22,218 nucleotides of DNA from a virus: IMG/VR virus record IMGVR_UViG_3300032116_001439, positions 1 through 22,218 of that record, one strand, 5' to 3'. Below are positions 1-8,249 of this stretch, one piece after another. Both the position numbers and the translations under genes were made by a program. Every line of letters begins with the position of its first letter. Within the stretch, counting starts at the first letter, position 1. The notes under the pieces are model-generated. The model made no database searches and was not told where the DNA came from. It saw only the letters and a program-made list of their open reading frames with translations.

Positions 1-1
1 G

Positions 2-883
2 CGACTCGGGCAAAAGCCACGTGGCTGCGTTACTACGACCCCGAAGCCCATCCCCATCATCCGCAAGTTAGTGGACGACGCCCGCACGCTGGTGACCACC
101 GGCACGACGCATGAGAACTTCGGCAATCTGGCCCCGACATTTCGCGACGAGATCATTTCGGAGTACGAAGGCACACGCCTCGGGCGGCAGGAGCTGTACG
201 CCGAGCTTATTGATCCTGAAGATTATGGAATCGTCAAGCGCGATTGGTTCCGTCTATGGCCCGCTGACCGCGAGTTCCCCGAGTTCATCTACGTTTTGCA
301 GTCGTACGACCCCGCCTACACCGACAAGACGATCAACGACCCGACGGCGTGCTCGGTCTGGGGTGTATTTCGTCCGTCTGAAGACAAGCCCATGTCGGTC
401 ATGCTGATCGACTGCTGGGAAGAGTTCATGATCTACCCGGACCTCAAGCGCAAAATGATCGACGAGTACGAGTCGATTTACGGCGACCCGGGTAAGCGGG
501 TGGATCAGGTGCTCATCGAGGAAAAGGCGTCGGGTCTGTCGCTGATCCAGGACTTGCAACGCTCCGGACTACCCGTTCGCGGGTACAACCCGGGGAGAGC
601 GGACAAGACGCAGCGTCTGGCGTTGATCGCCAACATTATTGAGCGTGGCCGGGTTTACATCCCCGAATCGACACTGAAGCGTGGTCAGCCTCGGGACTGG
701 GCCGAGCGCTTAGTTTCGCAGATCTGCTCCTTCCCAGAGAGCGAAAGGGATGATTTAATAGATACCACGTCGCAGGCGCTACGCTTGCTGCGTGACATGG
801 GCCTAATCAACATTGATCCACCTCCAGCTGATGACGACTATGCAGATGACGTCAGGCCGAGGGTCAATCCTTATGCGGTGTAA
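2..883 (+). CDS. terL: Terminase large subunit, C-terminal part (5' end outside window)
   Basis: This is the DNA-packaging motor subunit that cuts concatemeric phage DNA and, through its missing N-terminal ATPase, pumps it into the prohead. The frame is open from base 2 with no stop, and the stretch before the first GTG (71) already reads like terminase (TTTPKPIPIIRKL), so the gene continues to the left; the GTG is not its start. The visible part covers the end of the ATPase/linker (HENFGNLAP, EGTRLGRQELYAEL) and the RNase H-like nuclease. Likely metal-binding acids are the Asp of QSYDPAYTD (codon 308-310), the Glu in IEEKASG, and the Asp pair in ERDDLIDTTSQAL near the C-terminus. It ends in TAA 2 nt before the next ATG. 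Family assignment is firm; the packaging type (cos, pac or terminal repeats) cannot be read from this fragment. Confidence 0.95.
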   Translation, partial: RLGQKPRGCVTTTPKPIPIIRKLVDDARTLVTTGTTHENFGNLAPTFRDEIISEYEGTRLGRQELYAELIDPEDYGIVKRDWFRLWPADREFPEFIYVLQSYDPAYTDKTINDPTACSVWGVFRPSEDKPMSVMLIDCWEEFMIYPDLKRKMIDEYESIYGDPGKRVDQVLIEEKASGLSLIQDLQRSGLPVRGYNPGRADKTQRLALIANIIERGRVYIPESTLKRGQPRDWAERLVSQICSFPESERDDLIDTTSQALRLLRDMGLINIDPPPADDDYADDVRPRVNPYAV

Positions 884-885
884 GC

Positions 886-3396
886 ATGGCATCTAACGAC
901 TCTGACTCGCTGCGCAGCAAATACTTTGGCCGTGCGGATACTAAGGCGGCCAAGGGTCCAGAATTTCGCGCCCGTGAGGAGAAATTCCCGTTGTTGGGTG
1001 CCACTGGTCGGGCGTTGCAGTCGGTGGACGAATTCGCACGAAAGCCTTTTGGCTACGAGAACCCACCTGCTGCCATCATCTCGGATCTGATGCAGATACC
1101 GGCGCTCACGCGCACCATCGAGAACATCAATTATGGCTCGCCACTCACCTATGGCACCGGCACCGCTCGGCAGCTTAGCAAGGACACCAAGGGCGCGGCT
1201 GAGGCTGCACTAAACCTTGCACCCGCTGCAGGTCCGCTGGTTCGCGCCACTAAGAATATGCCGATTGGCATGGTGGTAAAACCCGTCGGTAATCTGAATC
1301 TGCGACCCTCGGTGTTGGCCACGGCGCTCAAAGGCCCAGAGAAGCAGAAGGTCGGCGACTTCATCAAGCAGATCAATGGCATGAAGGGCCTCACCAAGGA
1401 AGGCAAAGAGGGCGCACTTGCCTCGTTGAAGGCGATGGATCAGAATCAGGTGGTGACTAAGCAGTTCGTCGAGGACTCGTTCACACCATCGAAATACAAT
1501 CTCGTCGATCTTAAGGGTGCAGCGGACGATCCGATCGCTCACTTGGAGGTCGAGGCCCAGCGCATGGTGGATGAAGATCCGGATATCTTTGAGAAGTTTG
1601 CTGAGTACATGGAACTGACCAGTCATCCAAAAGATGCAGCGTTACTCGAAGAACTAGTTAGTTTTAGCTGGGATAATGCAAGATTGAAAGATGCGATAAA
1701 ACAGATGTCGCCGGATACGAAGGATTTACTTACCCGGCGTGGTATTCTTGATGATGCGGGCAAGCTCGACAAGAGTATGCTGCAGAATTACTATGATGAG
1801 TTTAACCATCAGATGACGGACACGAACCTCGAGTATCTGCGCACGAATTATGAGGATTTATACCCCGGAGGTGGTGATTACGCGTACGGTGATTATCAGC
1901 GCTTGATAAATCCTCGGTCTGGTGGTTCGTACATGGAAGGCTACGTCGAGAAGGGTGTCGCACACCCTGAGGCCCGCCCCGGTTATCGTCACTTCCCAGA
2001 GTCTGAGGAAAATTTAGTCGCGCATTTTCGCGGCACCAGTAATCCACCAGCGTTGAGAGTGCCGGTGTTCACCGACGAATTCCTCCGCACTGGTGGCGGC
2101 AAGATGGCGCACGAGATTCCAGTAGATCCCAACGCTTTCGTGATTGAAGAGCTGCAATCGGATGCCGCGAAGCGTGCAGGTGCATCAGGCATTTTGCATC
2201 AGCCGCACGCCACTGCATTCAAGGCGGCGATTCAGCATGCGCTCGAGCAGGGTCACGACACGGTGTACATGCCGACTGCTCGCACGATTGGTTTTGCTCG
2301 TAATACTGATGCGGCACCTTATACCTCGATTTATGACCAGGAAGTGGTTAACTATGGTATCGCACCATTATCTCGTGTCAAGGGTGTGGAGATAGAACCG
2401 GTGATGTTCGAGGATTTAGAAGAATTCGCAGCTCCTGCTTACCACAAGATCCGCATCTCGCCTGAAGCCCGCGAGGAGTTGCTCGAAGGTATGGGTCAGT
2501 CATTGCCCGGTTTTGCAGGTGGTGGCAGCGTCGAAGCTTCACCATTCGAGGGACTTGAGCCCACATTCGGCAACCGCATGGGTGCGTACATCTCGGACAA
2601 GATCACCGAAGCGGGCATCAATCTGTACGACATGCTCGCCAATCGCGAGGGGATGTCTGCCGCACACAAGATTTATCTCGACACTTTTGCCCGTAACCGC
2701 CGCGACCCGATCACCGCGAAGGATTTCGATGAGGCCGAACTGGCTGAACTGCAGAACATCATTGCGCAGAAAGAGGCCGCGACTGGTGGGCGGGGCCGAG
2801 GATCAATCCGGTACAAGGATTACGACGAGCTTCCGGGTGGTGATCGCCGCCGCGCATCGGGTGCCAGTCTGATTGGTGGTCGGATGCCACCCCGTCCATC
2901 GTTGTCCAAATCGCTTGGCCAGTTCGGCTACGGGCGTGACGCGAAGACCGGCGAATACAAGATTCGGGATGAATATGATTTTAATCCTCAGCAGATCACG
3001 TATGAGGGTCGCAAGGTAGACGTGCCGGTCGAGCATTACGGCGACTATATGGGCAACACCCTGTCTCCTTTCGATCTTGCGAGATTGTATGCTGGACGCA
3101 AGATGCCGCCCGGTACTGGTCGCAAAGTGGATTTATCGGTAACGGCTACCAAGCCAGTCAAGAAGGCGGATGGCGGTGCGATAGATTTTGACCAATTGCG
3201 GTCCAAGTATTTTGGTTCATCGGTAGATGTTGAGCCCTCTGAGGAAACATCGGGATTTTACCCTGACGCCAATGATCGTATGTATGCGTTAATCCGCGAT
3301 TCTTTGCCGAATATGGCAGATCTTCAAACCCCCACTCTGGCGGGTGATGTCATGAATTTAGATTTTAAACCGCTATCGCCGGTCGCGATGGTGTAA
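886..3396 (+). CDS. Large modular virion-region protein with diglycine-linked segments, function unassigned
   Basis: The protein has 836 residues and lies between terminase and portal. I do not recognise a characterised enzyme. Residues about 380-540 match a pattern I know from phage polyvalent or internal proteins: AHFRGTS, then VIEELQSDAAKR, then a helical block, YDQEVVNYG, and finally KIRISPEAREELLEGMGQSLPGF; the role of that module is unknown. The peptide LRSKYFG occurs at residues 9-15 and again at 771-777 (bases 910-930 and 3196-3216) with different codons. Diglycine sites FAGGG (543-547) and KADGG (760-764) divide the chain into about three segments; the last begins AIDFDQLRSKYFG and so resembles the N-terminus. 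There is no signal peptide or obvious membrane segment. The ATG lies 2 nt after the terminase stop without a good Shine-Dalgarno sequence, so translational coupling is likely. It could be an injected internal protein or a head-maturation substrate. Confidence 0.75.
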   Translation: MASNDSDSLRSKYFGRADTKAAKGPEFRAREEKFPLLGATGRALQSVDEFARKPFGYENPPAAIISDLMQIPALTRTIENINYGSPLTYGTGTARQLSKDTKGAAEAALNLAPAAGPLVRATKNMPIGMVVKPVGNLNLRPSVLATALKGPEKQKVGDFIKQINGMKGLTKEGKEGALASLKAMDQNQVVTKQFVEDSFTPSKYNLVDLKGAADDPIAHLEVEAQRMVDEDPDIFEKFAEYMELTSHPKDAALLEELVSFSWDNARLKDAIKQMSPDTKDLLTRRGILDDAGKLDKSMLQNYYDEFNHQMTDTNLEYLRTNYEDLYPGGGDYAYGDYQRLINPRSGGSYMEGYVEKGVAHPEARPGYRHFPESEENLVAHFRGTSNPPALRVPVFTDEFLRTGGGKMAHEIPVDPNAFVIEELQSDAAKRAGASGILHQPHATAFKAAIQHALEQGHDTVYMPTARTIGFARNTDAAPYTSIYDQEVVNYGIAPLSRVKGVEIEPVMFEDLEEFAAPAYHKIRISPEAREELLEGMGQSLPGFAGGGSVEASPFEGLEPTFGNRMGAYISDKITEAGINLYDMLANREGMSAAHKIYLDTFARNRRDPITAKDFDEAELAELQNIIAQKEAATGGRGRGSIRYKDYDELPGGDRRRASGASLIGGRMPPRPSLSKSLGQFGYGRDAKTGEYKIRDEYDFNPQQITYEGRKVDVPVEHYGDYMGNTLSPFDLARLYAGRKMPPGTGRKVDLSVTATKPVKKADGGAIDFDQLRSKYFGSSVDVEPSEETSGFYPDANDRMYALIRDSLPNMADLQTPTLAGDVMNLDFKPLSPVAMV

Positions 3397-3405
3397 AGGA
3401 AAAAC

Positions 3406-5955
3406 ATGGATGAGTTGATGCCCGCGATGCCGGAGGAGCTGCCCAAGGGTCCAGAGGATACCGAAGGTATGATGATTGACTTCAATCTGCTCGAAGAAGA
3501 GGCAGACATTGAAGAGCTACCCGATGGTTCGGCGATAGTCAAGCTTGAAAATGCGGGTCCGAACGACGACGAGGAATTCTACAGCAACCTCGCGGAGGAC
3601 GTTTCTGAGAATGAGCTGCATTCGCTCGCGATCTCGTATCTGAGCTACGTCGATAAGGACAAAGAATCCCGCAAGAAGCGCGATGAACAGTACGAAGAAG
3701 GCATCAAGCGTACCGGTCTGGGTCACGACGCGCCGGGTGGTGCGAATTTCCAAGGGGCCTCTCGTGTCGTGCACCCGGTGATGGCCGAAGCGTGTGTGGA
3801 CTTTATGTCGCGTGCCATCAAGGAGCTGTTCCCGCCCGACGGTCCAGTGCGCACAAACATCCTTGGTGAAGCCACCGAAGACAAGACCGAGGTCGCAGAG
3901 CGCAAACGCGACTACATGAACTGGCAGCTGACCGAGCAGATCGAAGAATTCCGCGATGAGATGGAGCAGATGCTGACTCAGCTACCGCTCGGTGGTTCGC
4001 AGTACATGAAGCTTTGGTATGACGAGCAGAAGAAGCGCCCGTGCGCCGAGTTTATCCCGATCGACGACATGATTTTGCCGTTCTCGGCTGCGAACTTTTA
4101 CACTGCACCACGTGCGACCGAAGTCCATCACATCACACAGATGGAGTACGAGCGCCGCATAGCATCGGGTTTGTATCGTGACGTATCAGTAATTCGCGCA
4201 TCGATGGTGCCAGATCCGACTGGTCCTGAAAAGGCGACCGCCAAGATCGAAGGCAAATCGGCAGAAGAGAATGTCGACGGTTTGCGCGATGTATATCATA
4301 TTTACACTTGGCTGGAACTCGAAGACGATCAGGTGTCCAAGGGCGAGTTGGCACCGTACATTGTGATGATCGATGAAAACGATCGCGAAGTGTTGGGCAT
4401 CTATCGAAACTGGGAAGAAGGTGATGACACGATGACGAAGCTGGATCACGTCATCGAATTCAAATTCATCCCATGGCGTGGTGCGACTGGCGTAGGTTTC
4501 CCGCATTTGATTGGTGGGCTTTCTGCTGCATTGACCGGCGCACTCCGTGCATTGATGGATTCGGCGCATATTAACAACGCCGCCACGATGCTCAAGCTCA
4601 AGGGCGCGAAGATTTCGGGCCAGAGTACGCAGGTCGAGGTCACCCAAGTGGCCGAGATCGAAGGTGCACCGGGCGTGGATGATGTACGCAAGATCGCGAT
4701 GCCGATGCCATTCAACCCGCCGAGCGAAGTGTTATTCAAGCTCATGGGATGGCTGACTGATGCCGCGAAGGGTGTGGTCACCACTTCGGAAGAGAAAATC
4801 GCGGACATCACATCACAGGCACCAGTAGGTACCACCCAAGCGTTGATCGAGCAGGGTGCACACGTATTCTCGGCGATTCATGCCCGTCTGCATAACTCAC
4901 AGTCTCGACTCCTGAAGATCCTTGGGCGCATCGATCGTTGGTATTTGGATGATATGCGCAAGGGTGATATCGTCGCTGAACTGCCGATCCGCCGTGATGA
5001 TTTCGTGCGCAATACCGACGTGATTCCGGTGTCGGACCCGCACATCTTCTCCGAGACCCAGCGGATGGCGCAGAATCAGGCGATTATCCAGCTGGACAAG
5101 GCGTACCCCGGCGTGATGGATCCGAAAGCGATCGTAAAACGCACGCTAAAGCAGCTGAAAGTTCCGAATATGAAGGAACTGATGCCGAACATGCCGGAGC
5201 CGACCGAACTCAACGCGGCAGAAGAAAATGTCGCGATGTCACTTGGTCGTGGCGCATTTGCGTATCCGCATCAGAACCACCTCGCGCACCTGCAGACTCA
5301 CCTCGATTTTGCAGCGAACCCGATCTATGGCTCGAACCCAATCATCTCGCCGACATTCATGATGAATGCGGTGGAACACATAAAACAGCATCTGGTGCTT
5401 TGGTATTCGGCACAGATGCGTGGATACGTCGAGGGTGCATTGGGTGCGCCAATCAAAGATTATGATATGCCTGCGATCACCGCGCAGGTAGACAAGCTGT
5501 TTGGGCTGGCATCGCAACACGTGAATCAGGACGCGCAAGAAGTGTTTAGCAAGGTTCTCCCGGTGTTGCAGCAGATGGTCCAGACTGCCGCGCAGTACAA
5601 ACCTACGCCGCCTCTCGACGGGTCGGATCAGGTTTACAAAGAGACTTCGCTTGCCGAGACTCAGCGTCGCGCTCAACGCGATGCGAAGGAGCTTTCGATC
5701 ATGGAACAGAAAGCTCAGGACGAGGCTTTAATGAAGCTCAAGGAAATGCAGGTGAAAGTCGCGCTCGATGCGGTAGACAATTTAACCCAAGAGCGTATCA
5801 AATCCGCAGAACTGACGCACGATGCCGCGATTTTGCAGCACGAGCAGCAGAAAACTGCAATGTCGGTGCTTCAAGAAGCACAAAATTCATTAGGAGGTTT
5901 AGATGGCTCAGAATCAGGATCAGGCCCAGCAGTCGGCGGCGGTACCCCAGCATAA
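3406..5955 (+). CDS. Portal protein
   Basis: The portal forms the dodecameric ring at one capsid vertex through which DNA enters and leaves, and it docks terminase and the neck. The call rests on position after terminase and before scaffold and coat, and on portal-like core sequence (GANFQGASRVVHPVMAEACV, SRAIKELFPPDGPVRTNI, WRGATGVGFPHLIGGLSAAL). At 849 residues it is long for a portal (P22 has about 725). The first 70 residues are acidic and include DGSAIVKLE (residues 40-48), shared with the scaffold. The C-terminal 130 residues are Gln/Ala-rich and strongly helical (about 720-825), as expected of an extended helical barrel, and end in a Gly/Ser tail. AAGGA (3396-3400) precedes the ATG at good spacing. 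The last 53 nt overlap the next small gene in another frame, and that gene's Shine-Dalgarno sequence lies inside this coding sequence. Confidence 0.9.
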   Translation: MDELMPAMPEELPKGPEDTEGMMIDFNLLEEEADIEELPDGSAIVKLENAGPNDDEEFYSNLAEDVSENELHSLAISYLSYVDKDKESRKKRDEQYEEGIKRTGLGHDAPGGANFQGASRVVHPVMAEACVDFMSRAIKELFPPDGPVRTNILGEATEDKTEVAERKRDYMNWQLTEQIEEFRDEMEQMLTQLPLGGSQYMKLWYDEQKKRPCAEFIPIDDMILPFSAANFYTAPRATEVHHITQMEYERRIASGLYRDVSVIRASMVPDPTGPEKATAKIEGKSAEENVDGLRDVYHIYTWLELEDDQVSKGELAPYIVMIDENDREVLGIYRNWEEGDDTMTKLDHVIEFKFIPWRGATGVGFPHLIGGLSAALTGALRALMDSAHINNAATMLKLKGAKISGQSTQVEVTQVAEIEGAPGVDDVRKIAMPMPFNPPSEVLFKLMGWLTDAAKGVVTTSEEKIADITSQAPVGTTQALIEQGAHVFSAIHARLHNSQSRLLKILGRIDRWYLDDMRKGDIVAELPIRRDDFVRNTDVIPVSDPHIFSETQRMAQNQAIIQLDKAYPGVMDPKAIVKRTLKQLKVPNMKELMPNMPEPTELNAAEENVAMSLGRGAFAYPHQNHLAHLQTHLDFAANPIYGSNPIISPTFMMNAVEHIKQHLVLWYSAQMRGYVEGALGAPIKDYDMPAITAQVDKLFGLASQHVNQDAQEVFSKVLPVLQQMVQTAAQYKPTPPLDGSDQVYKETSLAETQRRAQRDAKELSIMEQKAQDEALMKLKEMQVKVALDAVDNLTQERIKSAELTHDAAILQHEQQKTAMSVLQEAQNSLGGLDGSESGSGPAVGGGTPA
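5892..5897 (+). promoter_or_regulatory. Ribosome binding site for the gene overlapping the portal 3' end
   Basis: A perfect AGGAGG lies five bases before the ATG at 5903, inside the portal coding sequence. It encodes part of the low-complexity end of the portal (SLGGLDG) and is the main evidence that the overlapping 47-codon frame is translated. Confidence 0.75.
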
Positions 5956-6046
5956 GCGTTTGGCGCAAGACGTGCCGAACACCGGTAAAAGCATCCCACC
6001 GGGCGGCATCCCAGGACCGAACCCATCGCGTCCGATCAATTACTGA
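5903..6046 (+). CDS. Small overlapping protein, 47 residues, unknown function
   Basis: A short gene starts at an ATG inside the portal 3' end, one frame over, and overlaps it by 53 nt. The product begins MAQNQDQAQQSAAV and ends GGIPGPNPSRPINY: Gln-rich, then Pro/Gly/Asn-rich, with no hydrophobic core, so it is probably disordered. Support comes from the perfect AGGAGG at 5-nt spacing, termination in TGA three nt before the next ATG (6050), and the fact that without it about 95 nt of this compact operon would be non-coding. No family is recognised. It may be a minor structural peptide or may serve mainly to couple translation to the next gene. Confidence 0.7.
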   Translation: MAQNQDQAQQSAAVPQHKRLAQDVPNTGKSIPPGGIPGPNPSRPINY

Positions 6047-6049
6047 TCG

Positions 6050-6235
6050 ATGCGAGTACTTGAAGATCTGATCGCTTCGATAGAGAAGCGTAAGTCAGAT
6101 ATCGCGAATTCATTGGCCGAGGGTCATGCCTCGACCATAGAATCCTACAGAGGTCTTGTAGGTCAACGCCAAGGTCTACAGATGGCCTTGGATATTTTGA
6201 ACGACCTTTTGGAAGAAAAGGATGAAGATGAATGA
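6050..6235 (+). CDS. Small helical protein, 61 residues
   Basis: The product is almost wholly predicted helix: hydrophobic residues fall in heptad-like spacing through LEDLIASIEKRKSDIANSL and GLQMALDILNDLLEEKDEDE, giving a likely two-helix hairpin or coiled coil with an acidic tail. Small helical proteins of this kind are frequent beside phage portal and scaffold genes, but I assign no function. The ATG follows the previous stop by 3 nt and has no clear Shine-Dalgarno sequence, so it is probably translated by re-initiation. Its 3' end overlaps the next gene by 14 nt. Confidence 0.65.
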   Translation: MRVLEDLIASIEKRKSDIANSLAEGHASTIESYRGLVGQRQGLQMALDILNDLLEEKDEDE

Positions 6236-6653
6236 CCTTTTACCGGCGACTTCGAATGAAGCGACGCTCGAGGAAGCATTTCCTCAGGTTGATCCGGGTG
6301 CAGTACCTGTTGGTGGTCGAATTCTTGTGCAATGGCGTCAAACGCGCAAGACGGTCACTTCGGCGGGGATTGTGATAGTCGAGGAGACCAAAGAGACCGA
6401 GAAATGGAACAATCAGGTGGCGAAGGTCATCGCGGTTGGTCCGCTTGCGTTCAAAAAACGCGACACCCTAGAACCTTGGCCCGAAGGCCACTGGGTCGAG
6501 GTAGGCGATTATGTTCGTATGCCTAAATGGGGTGGCGACCGTTGGGAGGTGCCGATTAGTGATGATGAGTCGGCGCTATTTTCGATTTTCAACGATCACG
6601 AGGTAATCGCCAAGGTTACTGGTAATCCGTTGAATGTCAAAGCATTCCTATGA
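6222..6653 (+). CDS. GroES-like (Cpn10-fold) co-chaperonin homologue
   Basis: After about 28 leader residues the sequence follows the Cpn10 order: GGRILVQW (first strand), a basic loop RQTRKTVTSAGIVIVEETK aligning with the GroES mobile loop and its SAGGIVL, then VAKVIAVGP (GroES: GEVLAVG), VEVGDYVRMPKWGGDRWEV (GroES: VKVGDIVIFNDGYG) and a final strand near NDHEVIAKV (GroES: SDILAIVE). At 143 residues it is longer than GroES (97). A phage co-chaperonin, as with T4 gp31, would cap the host GroEL ring during folding of the coat protein, and its place just before scaffold and coat fits that role. The mobile loop keeps SAGIVI but has one Gly fewer than SAGGIVL, so GroEL binding needs testing. ATG 6222 or ATG 6228 could be the start. 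The stop overlaps the next ATG as ATGA. Confidence 0.8.
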   Translation: MKMNDLLPATSNEATLEEAFPQVDPGAVPVGGRILVQWRQTRKTVTSAGIVIVEETKETEKWNNQVAKVIAVGPLAFKKRDTLEPWPEGHWVEVGDYVRMPKWGGDRWEVPISDDESALFSIFNDHEVIAKVTGNPLNVKAFL

Positions 6654-7687
6654 GCGAGGCGGATATGAACCAGACTGATAAGATGGAAATGCAGGTCGCC
6701 GAGGATGTAGACGGCTCTGCGATCGTCAAAATCGAGGGACTCGAAGATGGGACTGCTGCTGATGACGCTAAAATGGCTGATGGTGGCAGTGCTCGTTCTG
6801 ATGACGACCATGATGATTCTGACGACGATGGCGATGCACAGCGTGATGAAGAGGAGGCGCAGGCTGCTGGCCGCACAGAGGATGAGCGTGAAGCCATTCG
6901 GGCGGCGCGGCGCGAGGAGAGGAAGCTCAAGAAGAAGCTCCACCGAGAGAAAGCCCGCGAGTCTAATCACCTGATCGAGTCGCTCAAGCGGCAAAATACT
7001 GAGATGGCCGAGCGGTTGGCGGCTCTCGAGAAGCGGTCAGCCGGTGCCGATATGGCCCGGATGGAAAAGGCTATCGAGGACGCGAATCTCCGGCTCCAGT
7101 ACGCCAAGGTCCGGATGGCCGAGGCTACTGACGCCCGCAACGGTCAAGCGTTGGCCGAAGCTCAGGAACAGTGGTACGAGGCTCGTCGGCAGATTGAGGC
7201 CCTCGAGGGTATGAGGAAGAAGGCGACGTCGCAGGATGCGCAAAATGCTAACGTTCCTAAGGCACCCGACATCCGAATGCAGCGAAAGGCGGCAGCATGG
7301 ATGGAGCGGAACAAATGGTATGACCCGGAAGGAAGGGATACCGACTCTGCCGTCGCGACCAAGATCGACGAGTCTTTGGCGGAAGAGGGGTGGGATCCGA
7401 CCACCGACGAGTACTGGGACGAACTCGACGACCGCTTGACAAAGTATTTGCCTCACAGGTATAATCGAGCCACTGAAACCAGACAGTCCTCTCCGAGGAC
7501 GCCTCGATCCGTGCAAACTGGAACTGGTCGTGAAGCTTCGAGTACTGCCCGCCCGGGAGAGTTTAGGCTCTCACCCGAGCGAGTCCGTGCTATCAAGGAA
7601 GCTGGTATGTGGGAAGACCCTAAATCACGCCAGAAAATGATCCAGAAATTTGTGGAATATGACCGTAGTCAGAGAGGCCAATCATGA
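6650..7687 (+). CDS. Head scaffolding protein
   Basis: The scaffold would guide coat assembly into a prohead and then leave. The 345-residue chain has typical scaffold architecture: an acidic disordered N-terminus (a run of Asp at about 50-68), a long charged helical or coiled-coil region (about 76-195, including ERLAALEKR and RRQIEALEGMRKK), a linker, and a basic helical C-terminus (SPERVRAIKEAGMWEDPKSR onwards) of the kind that binds coat in P22. DGSAIVKIE (residues 21-29) repeats a peptide of the portal N-terminus, and MADGG (42-46) is a single diglycine site. It lies three genes before the coat gene. Both ends show ATGA overlaps. A strong promoter-like sequence lies within its last 260 bases. 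No prohead protease or capsid-fused protease is visible nearby. Confidence 0.8.
   Translation: MSEADMNQTDKMEMQVAEDVDGSAIVKIEGLEDGTAADDAKMADGGSARSDDDHDDSDDDGDAQRDEEEAQAAGRTEDEREAIRAARREERKLKKKLHREKARESNHLIESLKRQNTEMAERLAALEKRSAGADMARMEKAIEDANLRLQYAKVRMAEATDARNGQALAEAQEQWYEARRQIEALEGMRKKATSQDAQNANVPKAPDIRMQRKAAAWMERNKWYDPEGRDTDSAVATKIDESLAEEGWDPTTDEYWDELDDRLTKYLPHRYNRATETRQSSPRTPRSVQTGTGREASSTARPGEFRLSPERVRAIKEAGMWEDPKSRQKMIQKFVEYDRSQRGQS
7436..7465 (+). promoter_or_regulatory. Perfect-consensus sigma70-type promoter inside the scaffold gene
   Basis: TTGACA (7436-7441) and TATAAT (7460-7465) are separated by 18 bases, both hexamers matching the bacterial housekeeping consensus at every position. 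Transcription would begin near 7472, about 210 bases before the next gene and about 1.4 kb before the coat gene, giving extra mRNA for decoration and coat proteins. It lies in coding sequence (frame reading LTKYLPHRYN), so chance is possible, but twelve exact matches at near-optimal spacing is the best promoter signal I found on either strand of this window. Confidence 0.6.
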
Positions 7688-8226
7688 AAGATGAACGTCT
7701 GAAAAAGAATCTAAACGCCGGTGGTCGCGAGTCTCGCGCAATGCAAGACGACAGAGCACGACCTGCGGATGATCAACTAGCAAGCAGCGAGGAGCGTCGT
7801 AGGATGTTCCGATCAGAGTGGATCCAAGAAGCCTTGCCCACTCCTCCGGAAATTCCCGGATACCACTTATGCTGGCTTTCCACAACCAACGCATACGACC
7901 CGATCCATAAACGCATTCGTCTAGGTTACGAACCCGTAAAAGCCGAGGAACTACCGGGCTTTGATTCGTACAAGGTGAAAGCGGGCGAACTCACTGGTTT
8001 TGTCGCCTGTAACGAGATGGTGTTGTACAAGATGCCTGAAGAGATCTACCAAGACTTGATGGCTGAAGTACACCACTACGCTCCTCAAGAAGAGGCAGAC
8101 AAGATTCGTGTGCAGGTCGAGCAACTCCAGTCGGTGCGCGACAGTAATGGTCGTCGTCTCGGCGGTGTGGAAGGTGATGGCATGAGTTCCTTTGATAAAC
8201 ATCTCCCGCCACCGATTTTTCAGTGA
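7684..8226 (+). CDS. Conserved hypothetical protein between scaffold and capsid genes
   Basis: This 180-residue soluble protein overlaps the scaffold stop as ATGA. The first 45 residues are highly charged and probably disordered. The core (about 48-120) reads LPTPPEIPGYHLCWLSTTNA, DPIHKRIRLGYEPVKAEELP and FVACNEMVLYKMPEEIYQDL, a pattern I associate with uncharacterised proteins in the same slot of other phages. The final 60 residues include a helix (EEADKIRVQVEQLQSV) and a flexible tail. No enzymatic motif or membrane segment is visible. It should be co-produced with scaffold and coat and is the first gene downstream of the internal promoter, so a minor head component or assembly factor is plausible but not shown. 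Confidence 0.7.
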   Translation: MKDERLKKNLNAGGRESRAMQDDRARPADDQLASSEERRRMFRSEWIQEALPTPPEIPGYHLCWLSTTNAYDPIHKRIRLGYEPVKAEELPGFDSYKVKAGELTGFVACNEMVLYKMPEEIYQDLMAEVHHYAPQEEADKIRVQVEQLQSVRDSNGRRLGGVEGDGMSSFDKHLPPPIFQ

Positions 8227-8249
8227 CGGGTCCTCGTTAGGAGCACATT

